Source: Chloroflexota bacterium | GTDB lineage: Bacteria; Chloroflexota; Dehalococcoidia; E44-bin15 | Assembly (NCBI GenBank): GCA_015222405.1 | Contig: JADFVG010000033.1 | Span: 1-9,356 of the forward strand | Reading direction: 5' to 3' | DNA length: 9,356 nucleotides | In this document: positions 1 through 5,816 of the stretch, one piece after another | Numbering within the stretch: position 1 is the first letter of the stretch | How the letters are laid out: every line of letters begins with the position of its first letter | Position numbers and translations under genes: made by a program | Notes under the pieces: model-generated | Told to the model about the DNA's origin: nothing | The model's database searches: none | What the model saw: the letters and a program-made list of their open reading frames with translations, nothing else

Positions 1-1
1 C

Positions 2-1567
2 AGGCTCAATCCGATTTTGGAAAACGCCAGCGTAGGTAAGATTGCCTATAATGGCAAGCATGTTGTGGCGGTGTTGGCTGGTTGTGGGGTGAAACTTGAG
101 AATCTGAATTTCGACCCCATGCTCGCTGCTTATCTCCTTGGCGAAAAAAGCCTGGGACTTAAAGCTTTGGCCTTTAATAAACTGGGCGTCGAGATGGCGA
201 CCCCCGCTGAATTAACTGGCCCGGGAAAGAAACAAAGCTCCGTATCCCTGCTGGATGTCAACCGGATTGCCGGCTATTTCTGCGCCAGCGTGGAAATCGT
301 TTGGAGTTTAAAGGAGAGTTTGGAAGCTGAGCTACGAAAGCAGGGCCTATGGCAGCTCTTCACCGAAGTGGAGATGGCTTTGATTCCAGTTTTGGTAGCT
401 ATGGAAAGCCATGGCATTCTCTTGGATACCGACCTGCTCCGTGAGATGTCTCGGGAGCTAGGTCAGCAACTGCTGAGGCTGGAGAAGGAAATCTACGGCA
501 GTGTCGGGCACCAGTTTAATATCAACTCGCCCCAGCAATTAGGCAAGGTGCTTTTCGAGGAGCTCAGGCTGCCCCAGTCTCGCAGAACGAAAACCGGATA
601 CTCCACCGAAGCCTCGGTCATGGAAGCATTGAGAGGCGTTCATCCCGTAATTGAATTTATACTGGAATATCGTCAGCTCAGTAAGCTCAAGTCAACCTAT
701 GTTGATGCCCTGCCTGTGCTTATTAACCATAAGACGGGGAGGGTACATACCAATTTTAACCAGACGGGCACAGCTACCGGCCGACTTTCTTCCAGCGACC
801 CCAACCTCCAGAATATACCTATAAGAAGTGAGCTGGGGAATAAGATAAGGAAAGCCATCATAGCTCCGCCCGGGGCATACCTTCTAAGCGCCGATTATTC
901 CCAGATTGACCTCAGAGTCCTGGCCCACCTCTCCCAAGACCCCGGTCTCATTGCCGCCTTTGCCCACGACGAGGATATCCATGCCACGACCGCCTCTAAA
1001 CTCTTTGACATCCCTGCGGATGAGGTAACCCCTGAGATGCGACGAAATGCCAAAACGGTCAATTTCGGAGTTGTTTATGGCATGAGCGACTATGGATTGG
1101 AGCAAGCCACCAATCTCAGCCGGGAAGAAGCCGCTCAATTCATCGCCCTGTATTTCGAGAAATATCCCAGGGTGAAGGAATATCTTGAAGCAACCAAGGA
1201 GCAAGCCCGGAAGTTAGGCTATGTGGAGACCGTGTTGGGGAGGCGGCGGTTCCTACCCGAAATCAATTCCTCCAACCGAATGGTCAGGGAGGCTGCAGAA
1301 CGCATGGCTATAAATGCCCCGGTGCAGGGCAGCTCTGCCGATATCATTAAGATTGCCATGATAAATCTCCATCGAGAAATGGAGAAGCGGAATCTTAAGA
1401 ACAAGATGCTGTTACAAATACACGATGAATTGCTCTTCGAGGTGCCCGAGGAGGAAGTGGAGGAGATGAAATCCTTGGTTGCTGAACTTATGCCCGGTGC
1501 TGTTAAACTTAGTGTCCCTGTGAAAATAGATATCAAGCTGGGTAGAAACTGGGGCGAGATGTCGTAG
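2..1567 (+). CDS. polA: DNA polymerase I, C-terminal part (5'-truncated by window edge)
   Basis: Template-directed DNA polymerase of replication and repair (family A). The frame is open from base 2 with no start codon in context, and the first residues (RLNPILENASVGKI) already match the inside of the 3'-5' exonuclease-like domain, so the gene begins upstream; TTG at 17 is not the start. The polymerase domain is complete. TATGRLSSSDPNLQNIP is visible. Motif A is DYSQIDLRVLAH, with the metal-binding Asp at 893-895. The O-helix is RRNAKTVNFGVVYG, with Phe at 1064-1066 where E. coli has Phe762. GRRRFLPEI follows, and motif C is QIHDELLFEVP, with Asp at 1424-1426. The proofreading site looks dead: the position of E. 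coli Asp424 is Val (62-64) and that of Asp501 is Ser (287-289), although the Tyr497 equivalent is kept (275-277). The motif A Glu710 equivalent is Asp (908-910). The gene converges on the TRAP operon. Confidence 0.96.
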   Translation, partial: RLNPILENASVGKIAYNGKHVVAVLAGCGVKLENLNFDPMLAAYLLGEKSLGLKALAFNKLGVEMATPAELTGPGKKQSSVSLLDVNRIAGYFCASVEIVWSLKESLEAELRKQGLWQLFTEVEMALIPVLVAMESHGILLDTDLLREMSRELGQQLLRLEKEIYGSVGHQFNINSPQQLGKVLFEELRLPQSRRTKTGYSTEASVMEALRGVHPVIEFILEYRQLSKLKSTYVDALPVLINHKTGRVHTNFNQTGTATGRLSSSDPNLQNIPIRSELGNKIRKAIIAPPGAYLLSADYSQIDLRVLAHLSQDPGLIAAFAHDEDIHATTASKLFDIPADEVTPEMRRNAKTVNFGVVYGMSDYGLEQATNLSREEAAQFIALYFEKYPRVKEYLEATKEQARKLGYVETVLGRRRFLPEINSSNRMVREAAERMAINAPVQGSSADIIKIAMINLHREMEKRNLKNKMLLQIHDELLFEVPEEEVEEMKSLVAELMPGAVKLSVPVKIDIKLGRNWGEMS

Positions 1568-1676
1568 ATTGAGAAATCCCAAACCCTAATATGTATTCCC
1601 TGGCACTAATTTGATCAGGGATCTCAGGGACTAAACAAATTCAAAACTCAAAACCATCGGGGCCATTTGATATTGT
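1568..1676. other. Convergent intergenic gap, polA / TRAP permease
   Basis: This 109-bp gap separates two converging genes. The only visible structure is a weak inverted repeat, TCCCTG at 1597-1602 with CAGGGA at 1616-1621 around a 13-nt loop. A second possible right arm, CAGGGA, lies at 1625-1630. No run of T follows the stem on either strand, so I do not call an intrinsic terminator. Termination may be Rho-dependent or rest on this weak stem. Confidence 0.4.
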
Positions 1677-3674
1677 TTAGCCTGTCCCGAGGTGGTTAAA
1701 TGTCGTCGAGTCGCCTTTAGAAAGTCTGCGTCGTCGCAGCAGCTGCGAAGCTACTACACCTCCAATGATTGGGATCATAAGCAATGTAGTCGGCCCCAGA
1801 GGAAAGACGGCCATCGCCGCGGTAGCACCAAGCAATATCCGCTCCAGCCGCGTCGTCCGAATGAACAAGTAGCCCTGTATAGCGCTGGAAATACACACAA
1901 CGGCAACGAAAGCGTCCAACAGGCCCAGCCCTATATCAAGGGGAGGTCCTCTAAGGAGAAGCCCTGGATTATAGATAAATATGAAAGGCAAAATGTATCC
2001 ACCAAGCCCCAATGTCCAGGCGATAACTCCTGCCTTCATCGGGTTTGCCCTGGCGATGCCTGCCGCGGCATAGGCAGCCAGAGCAACCGGCGGTGTGATA
2101 TCAGCCTCTGATGCAAAGTAGAAAACGAACAGGTGGGCAGCCAGAGGTAGCACACCCAGCGTCATCATGGCTGGGGCAACCAGGGCGGCGACAATAATAT
2201 ACTTGGCTGTGGTGGGAACGCCCATTCCCAGAATAAGAGAGGTAACCACAGACAGGGACAAGAGAATGATCAATGAATCACCCGAGATACGAACAATCGT
2301 GGCGGAAAAGGTTACGCCAAGTCCGGTCTGGACGATGGCACCAATGACAAAGCCTGCCGCAGCACAAATGGCTGCTACTCCGGCAGCGCGTAGTGCTCCG
2401 TCGCGCAAGACCTCAGCTATACCTATGGGTGACAGGCGGCTATGACTTCGTAAGCTACTGACAATCAGCTGGGTGAGGATGGCAAATATCGCCGCCCTCA
2501 TCGGGGAATAATGCGCAACCAGCAGACCGACAAGCACACCGACGGAAATGAGGTGGTGCCCACCCCACCACAGTGCCTGCCACAGGGCCCTGAGCCGGCT
2601 TATTTCCATTGGCAGCCCCCTAATTCCACGACGTACCGAATAAAAGTGGACTTGCATAAAGATAGCTACGAAAGTGAATAGTGCCGGGATGAATGCAGCG
2701 ATGCAGATGTGTACATAGGGTATCCCCAGAAACTCAGCCATGATGAAAGCTGCCGCCCCCATTACCGGTGGCATAAGCTGCCCCTCAGTAGAGGCGCCAG
2801 CCTCTGCGCCGGCAGCAAACTCGGCAGGATAACCCGCGTTCTTCATAAGCGGGATAGTGATAGCTCCCGTGCTCGTGGTGTTGGCGATGCTACTACCCGA
2901 GATGCTGCCGAAGAAAAGGCTGCTCACCACAGCTAGCTTGGCCGGGCCGCCGGCAGTGCCACCAGTGAAAACGTAGGCGAGGTCGGCAAAGAACCTACCT
3001 GCTCCTGTCCTTTCCAGGATGGCCCCGTACAAGATAAACAGGAAAACGAAGGTCGCTATAACCCCCAGAGGAATGCCAAACATCCCGCTTGTCCCCAGGA
3101 CTTGATACGTCACATGCCTCTCAAAGGGAATGCCGGCATGTCTTAGAGGTCCCAGATAGGGACCAGCCAGCGCGAAGCCCATAAAAACCAGGGCCAGAAT
3201 GACTATTACCTTTCCCGCGGACCGGCGGCACGCCTCCAGGGTAAGGACTATCATAGCAGTTGCAATGACTACATGATAAGTCTCCCAGCGGCCAATCCTC
3301 ATCATTATATCGGTGGCTTCCAAGCAAATCCATAAGGACATTCCAGCACCGGCCACTGCGAGGGCGATGTCCAGAGGACTGAGGCCCTTCCCCCCCTTTC
3401 CTTTCCGCAGGGGGTACATCAGAAAAAGCAGCGCCACCATCCAGGCCCAGAAAATAGACCGATGCTCCAGAGCATAGAAACGATAGGTCAACCCGACGTA
3501 GACTACATAGGCAACCCCTGCCAGGCAAAGACCGGTCACCACGTAGTTCAGGACACCGGTCAGATCCCGCTGCCCCGGGGCGCCACCCTCCAGCGCAGCG
3601 ACGGGCAGGACAGGCTGGCCGGGCGCCGGTCCCTCCGCATTATTTCCTTCCTGGGACTTACTCTCGTCCACCAT
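1677..3674 (-). CDS. TRAP transporter fused permease, 4TM/12TM (TAXI type)
   Basis: Inner-membrane permease of a TAXI-type tripartite ATP-independent (TRAP) transporter, which takes up small carboxylates using an ion gradient with an extracytoplasmic receptor. At 665 aa it has the length of the DctQ-DctM fused family. A hydrophilic Pro/Gly/Ala-rich N-terminus (1-40) is followed by about four membrane segments (roughly 42-175) and then the large DctM-like part. Family signatures are clear: GSISGSSIANTTSTG (256-270), IPLMKNAGYPAEFAAGAEAGAS (274-295, written here only as landmarks), PPVMGAAAFIMAEF (302-315), LGMGVPTTAKY (482-492), HLFVFYF (514-520) and ITPPVALAA (526-534). The usual ASTGGQ reads ASTEGQ (294-299), with Glu for Gly. 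The ATG at 3674 lies inside the end of the DUF1850 gene (17-nt overlap), which suggests translational coupling. The substrate is unknown. The operon looks richer in G+C by eye than the synthetase operon. Confidence 0.95.
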   Translation of the reverse strand: MVDESKSQEGNNAEGPAPGQPVLPVAALEGGAPGQRDLTGVLNYVVTGLCLAGVAYVVYVGLTYRFYALEHRSIFWAWMVALLFLMYPLRKGKGGKGLSPLDIALAVAGAGMSLWICLEATDIMMRIGRWETYHVVIATAMIVLTLEACRRSAGKVIVILALVFMGFALAGPYLGPLRHAGIPFERHVTYQVLGTSGMFGIPLGVIATFVFLFILYGAILERTGAGRFFADLAYVFTGGTAGGPAKLAVVSSLFFGSISGSSIANTTSTGAITIPLMKNAGYPAEFAAGAEAGASTEGQLMPPVMGAAAFIMAEFLGIPYVHICIAAFIPALFTFVAIFMQVHFYSVRRGIRGLPMEISRLRALWQALWWGGHHLISVGVLVGLLVAHYSPMRAAIFAILTQLIVSSLRSHSRLSPIGIAEVLRDGALRAAGVAAICAAAGFVIGAIVQTGLGVTFSATIVRISGDSLIILLSLSVVTSLILGMGVPTTAKYIIVAALVAPAMMTLGVLPLAAHLFVFYFASEADITPPVALAAYAAAGIARANPMKAGVIAWTLGLGGYILPFIFIYNPGLLLRGPPLDIGLGLLDAFVAVVCISSAIQGYLFIRTTRLERILLGATAAMAVFPLGPTTLLMIPIIGGVVASQLLRRRRLSKGDSTTFNHLGTG

Positions 3675-4176
3675 TGCCCGTCGTCAATACCCGGAATTTC
3701 ACTGCATCACCAGCCTCAGCAATATCCAGCAGCGGGATCGTGCTCCCTCCAACTATCAGTTCATGGGTATCATGGGTACTCAACCTCAACGTAAGACAGG
3801 GGTCAAACTGGCGTTCGACTTCGAACACAACCCTGGTCCAACCCCCATCGGAAACGACGGTCACCTCCGAATTGCTCTCCTTGTGAAGAGGTTCTGCCCA
3901 CCACTGATAGGCGTACTCCGTCATAACTATCTCTCCGTCTTCCCGTATCCGGTAGGTATCCCTGATGGGGCTTCCCGATACCGAGTGAATCCAACGAATA
4001 TCAAATTCCTCACCCACACTCACCGGGAGGCTTAACAAAGTTTCTCCTGTGCCTGACTTGTCTACTCGAAGGAGAAGCGAATTATCAGGCACATCATCCT
4101 GGTCCCGTTGCGCAAGGAATACCACAAGACCTGTGCTCAAGGCAACTACGGCCAGAAGCGCCATCAGCTTTTTCAT
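3658..4176 (-). CDS. DUF1850 protein, membrane-anchored TAXI-TRAP accessory
   Basis: A 172-aa protein of the DUF1850 family, which often sits next to TAXI-type TRAP transporters; its biochemical role is not established. The N-terminus MKKLMALLAVVALSTGLVVF is one hydrophobic segment with a basic start, so a signal peptide or signal anchor would place the rest outside the membrane. The body is rich in beta-type sequence and carries the family's WIHSVSGSP motif (62-70), then a DTYRI (73-77) and EYAYQWW (87-93) region. One cysteine (Cys127) lies outside the anchor, with no lipobox. The ATG at 4174-4176 has GAGG 5 nt upstream (4182-4185), which supports this start. The gene lies between receptor and permease, and its stop overlaps the permease start by 17 nt, so its product is probably made with the permease. 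I infer an assembly or receptor-docking role from context only. Confidence 0.85.
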   Translation of the reverse strand: MKKLMALLAVVALSTGLVVFLAQRDQDDVPDNSLLLRVDKSGTGETLLSLPVSVGEEFDIRWIHSVSGSPIRDTYRIREDGEIVMTEYAYQWWAEPLHKESNSEVTVVSDGGWTRVVFEVERQFDPCLTLRLSTHDTHELIVGGSTIPLLDIAEAGDAVKFRVLTTGNGGRE

Positions 4177-4181
4177 GTTGC

Positions 4182-4185
4182 CCTC
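4182..4185 (-). promoter_or_regulatory. Ribosome binding site of the DUF1850 gene
   Basis: GAGG on the minus strand, 5 nt before the ATG at 4174-4176. It supports separate translation initiation of the second operon gene, downstream of the intergenic stem-loop. Confidence 0.6.
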
Positions 4186-4226
4186 GTCCCAGGCGAAATA
4201 CGCAAATTTGCTTTTAGCCGAGTATA

Positions 4227-4261
4227 CGGTTGGCGATGTCTTGAAGGGACATCGCCAACCG
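4227..4261 (-). repeat. 14-bp perfect stem-loop between receptor and DUF1850 genes
   Basis: CGGTTGGCGATGTC (4227-4240) is the exact reverse complement of GACATCGCCAACCG (4248-4261), with a 7-nt loop (4241-4247). It lies in the 125-bp gap after the receptor stop (4302) and before the DUF1850 start (4176). No T-run follows on the minus strand (the bases after the stem are TATACTCGGC), so it is not a canonical terminator. In operons where a highly expressed binding protein precedes membrane genes, such a structure often stabilises the upstream message or partly blocks read-through. That is the likely role here, by inference. Confidence 0.75.
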
Positions 4262-4301
4262 CGTCACCATTCGTTACAGATTGATCTCCACCTCGTTCAG
4301 C

Positions 4302-5294
4302 TTACCCGGGCCAGATTCCCACGTCCTCATAGTACTCGATTGCTCCCGGATGGTAGGCAAAAGCAGCCAGCACTATGTAGTCATCGGTCATCTCTGCAAT
4401 ACCGGGGTGGATGGGAGCCAGGCCGGGGAGGCCCTCATGTATGCCTCTGGTGACCTCGTAGGCCGTGGCATTATCCATATAGTCAATGTTGGCTATTATT
4501 GAACCGGCACAGACAAAGACCTGTAGGGCCTCCGTTTGACCCGCCCCGTAATTCCCAGCCGGCACCGTGGCCAAGAACACCTCAGGATTCAGGGCCTGGA
4601 AGTCGGCAAAGACATCTCCAGGCATGGGAAGTAGCACTGCATCCCCTATGCGAGCAAAGGCCTCGATTACGCCCGCAGTCCCTAGAAGGGACCCGTTGAT
4701 GTGAATGATGTCTACCACCCCATCGGCCAGGGCGTCAACGTTATCGATCGGATCCTGATTCAGGAACACGGCAAGGTCCCCATCAATATCCATACCCAGC
4801 ACGTCCTCCAGTATTGTCCGGGTGTAGACATCGCCCGAGTCGCCAACCGGTGCACAACCGAACCTCTTTCCCTGTAGGGCCTCCGCACTTAACTCGGTAA
4901 TCCCGCTACCCGTTGTGGTCACATAGTGGTAAGCGGTACCCCAGATTTGTATTAGGCAACGGATTCCGGGCATTGGTCCGTCATCCTCGAACGCACCTGT
5001 ACCTGCCATGGCCGCGAACGGCACGAATCCGGTGGTGATCCCAAAGTCAAGTTCGCCTCGGCCAACCAGGCGGGTGTTGACAAGACTGCAGCCCGTCGAT
5101 TCCGCGGTCACGCGAAGGTCGGTGTTGTCTTCAATGGCCACGGACATTCCCGCACCTACCGGGTACCAGGTTCCCCCCGGAGCGCAGGTGCCGAAGCTCA
5201 GAAATACCTCCTCCTCTGTTGGCTCGGAACAGCCAACAGCAACCAGACTGATGGCTAGCACCAGCGCCAGTACGATCATAGATATCCTCTTCAT
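4302..5294 (-). CDS. TAXI family TRAP transporter solute-binding lipoprotein
   Basis: Extracytoplasmic substrate receptor of the TRAP system (TAXI family). The N-terminus MKRISMIVLALVLAISLVAV ends in a lipobox (VAVGC), predicting lipidation at Cys22 and anchoring to the outer face of the membrane. The mature protein opens with the family's LSFGTCAPGGTWYPVGAGMS stretch, then ESTGCSLVNTRLVGRGELDFGI, where relatives have TGGSVEN and a Gly-Glu/Ala-Asp turn. It ends with HPGAIEYYEDVGIW, like the usual HPGA...YY tail. The length of about 330 aa is normal. The start is the ATG at 5292-5294 because it gives the signal peptide directly and has AAAGGAG 9 nt upstream. An in-frame ATG at 5360 would add 22 unrelated residues and is less likely. 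It is the first gene of the operon, behind the candidate promoter near 5450. Confidence 0.94.
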   Translation of the reverse strand: MKRISMIVLALVLAISLVAVGCSEPTEEEVFLSFGTCAPGGTWYPVGAGMSVAIEDNTDLRVTAESTGCSLVNTRLVGRGELDFGITTGFVPFAAMAGTGAFEDDGPMPGIRCLIQIWGTAYHYVTTTGSGITELSAEALQGKRFGCAPVGDSGDVYTRTILEDVLGMDIDGDLAVFLNQDPIDNVDALADGVVDIIHINGSLLGTAGVIEAFARIGDAVLLPMPGDVFADFQALNPEVFLATVPAGNYGAGQTEALQVFVCAGSIIANIDYMDNATAYEVTRGIHEGLPGLAPIHPGIAEMTDDYIVLAAFAYHPGAIEYYEDVGIWPG

Positions 5295-5303
5295 CACTTT
5301 TGT

Positions 5304-5310
5304 CTCCTTT
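5304..5310 (-). promoter_or_regulatory. Strong RBS fixing the receptor start
   Basis: AAAGGAG on the minus strand, with 9 nt to the ATG at 5292-5294. It decides in favour of this start over the in-frame ATG at 5360, which has no comparable site. Confidence 0.75.
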
Positions 5311-5419
5311 CTTGTCTTACAAATTCGTATATTTAGAAATGACCGGCGGCCGCAGAACACCTCTCAGGCATTCGGCGACCGCCTTACCAATAAGCGATCC
5401 TTCTCATCATTCCACCCCC

Positions 5420-5437
5420 TTTTTTGCTTTTTTGCGA
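5420..5437 (+). repeat. T6GC tandem repeat, TTTTTTGCGA copy 1
   Basis: TTTTTTGC occurs twice in tandem (5420-5427, 5428-5435). The second unit continues as TTTTTTGCGA, which recurs exactly at 5517-5526, 89 bp away. The two copies also share a similar tail (a T-run, then CCATT). Confidence 0.5.
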
Positions 5438-5447
5438 CATTTTCTCC

Positions 5448-5477
5448 ATTATAGTGTAACATGCAAATGTTAAAATC
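5448..5477 (-). promoter_or_regulatory. Candidate promoter for the TAXI-TRAP operon
   Basis: A perfect TATAAT lies on the minus strand at 5453-5448. Upstream, TTAACA (5473-5468 on the minus strand) resembles TTGACA but is only 14 nt away; at the normal 17-nt spacing the hexamer is a poor ATTTTA. The call rests mainly on the perfect -10 box and its position. The expected transcript start near 5441 would leave a leader of about 147 nt before the receptor ATG. Confidence 0.5.
5457..5472. promoter_or_regulatory. Palindromic operator candidate TAACAT-GCAA-ATGTTA
   Basis: Perfect 6-bp arms around a 4-bp spacer (TAACATGCAAATGTTA). It sits 3 bp upstream of the TATAAT of the TAXI operon and covers the region of its -35 box. 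A bound dimer here would be expected to block RNA polymerase. The regulator is not in the window. Confidence 0.45.
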
Positions 5478-5496
5478 CTTTTAAGATTTGGGCTAC

Positions 5497-5526
5497 ATGT
5501 CGCAAATTTCGACAAATTTTTTGCGA
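5497..5526 (+). repeat. ATGTCGCAAA inverted copy and TTTTTTGCGA copy 2
   Basis: ATGTCGCAAA (5497-5506) is the exact reverse complement of TTTGCGACAT at 5431-5440. It overlaps a local inverted repeat, TGTCG (5498-5502) with CGACA (5510-5514), and is followed by the second TTTTTTGCGA (5517-5526). Together these make a possible multi-site binding region upstream of the TAXI promoter. Confidence 0.45.
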
Positions 5527-5648
5527 TTTTTTCCATTTTCCCAGAATTCTATCTACACTGGTAAAAAGTCGTATTGGTCCGGTCGTTTTGGGACAAATCG
5601 ACTGCGGCAGAACATTACGCCCAACCTTAATCATTGTCGACGTTTTTA

Positions 5649-5661
5649 GCCGTTTGACGGC
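5649..5661. promoter_or_regulatory. Palindrome GCCGT-TTG-ACGGC over the -35 box
   Basis: Perfect 5-bp arms with a 3-bp centre, covering the TTGACG -35 element of the synthetase promoter. It fits an operator for a repressor, but it is short and chance is possible. Confidence 0.35.
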
Positions 5662-5682
5662 GTGGGCGGGGTGATATACTAT
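5654..5682 (+). promoter_or_regulatory. Candidate promoter for the synthetase-crotonase operon
   Basis: TTGACG (5654-5659) matches the -35 consensus at five of six bases. Two overlapping -10 options follow: TATACT (5675-5680), a better match but only 15 nt away, and TACTAT (5677-5682) at the ideal 17 nt. Transcription would start near 5688, leaving a leader of about 130 nt. Confidence 0.5.
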
Positions 5683-5805
5683 AGATTACAGGTTAGGGTT
5701 CTTGGAATAACTGAGTTGTTAGGGATTACGCCTGGTTTTGAACAGACTAGACCATTACGGTAGAAATGAACAGATGTGATTGAGCTGTAATGTGGAGAAG
5801 TGTAT

Positions 5806-5810
5806 AGGAG
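5806..5810 (+). promoter_or_regulatory. RBS of the acyl-CoA synthetase gene
   Basis: AGGAG with 6 nt to the ATG at 5817-5819. It supports this start, from which the CoA-binding domain begins at once. Confidence 0.75.
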
Positions 5811-5816
5811 CAGGCT

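Larger units (their letters stand above)
5295..5816. other. Divergent intergenic control region (522 bp)
   Basis: Longest non-coding stretch in the window, between the divergent receptor and synthetase start codons. I see no convincing gene in it. The middle (about 5420-5570) is very AT-rich with repeated T-runs, suggesting easy melting or bending. It holds a candidate promoter on each strand, a palindrome at or beside each, and repeated TTTTTTGCGA/TGTCGC motifs, each listed separately. The layout fits one or more regulators controlling both operons from a shared region. Confidence 0.75.

Noticed and set aside
1597..1630. Possible terminator after polA
   Set aside because: The stem is only 6 bp with a 13-nt loop and no T-run on either strand, so it is noted only within the intergenic description.
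1692..2111. Plus-strand open frame of 139 codons antisense to the permease gene
   Set aside because: It is antisense to a strongly supported gene, with low-complexity basic sequence and no RBS or domain.
3121..3528. Minus-strand open frame of 135 codons inside the permease gene
   Set aside because: It lies in another frame of a GC-rich, clearly coding permease gene. The composition is odd (Cys/Gly/Ser-rich) and there is no recognisable family.
4520..4885. 15-bp exact direct repeat inside the receptor gene (4520-4534 and 4871-4885)
   Set aside because: The copies are 351 bp apart, in frame, and both encode EALQ. Shared codons for a short peptide explain it without a special element.
5295..5360. 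Longer receptor start at ATG 5358-5360
   Set aside because: It would put 22 polar residues before a perfect lipoprotein signal peptide and has no RBS. The ATG at 5294 has AAAGGAG at good spacing.
5008..5454. Plus-strand open frame of 148 codons antisense to the receptor 5' end and its leader
   Set aside because: It is Ser/Thr/Arg-rich with no domain, and it overlaps the receptor signal-peptide region and its promoter on the opposite strand.
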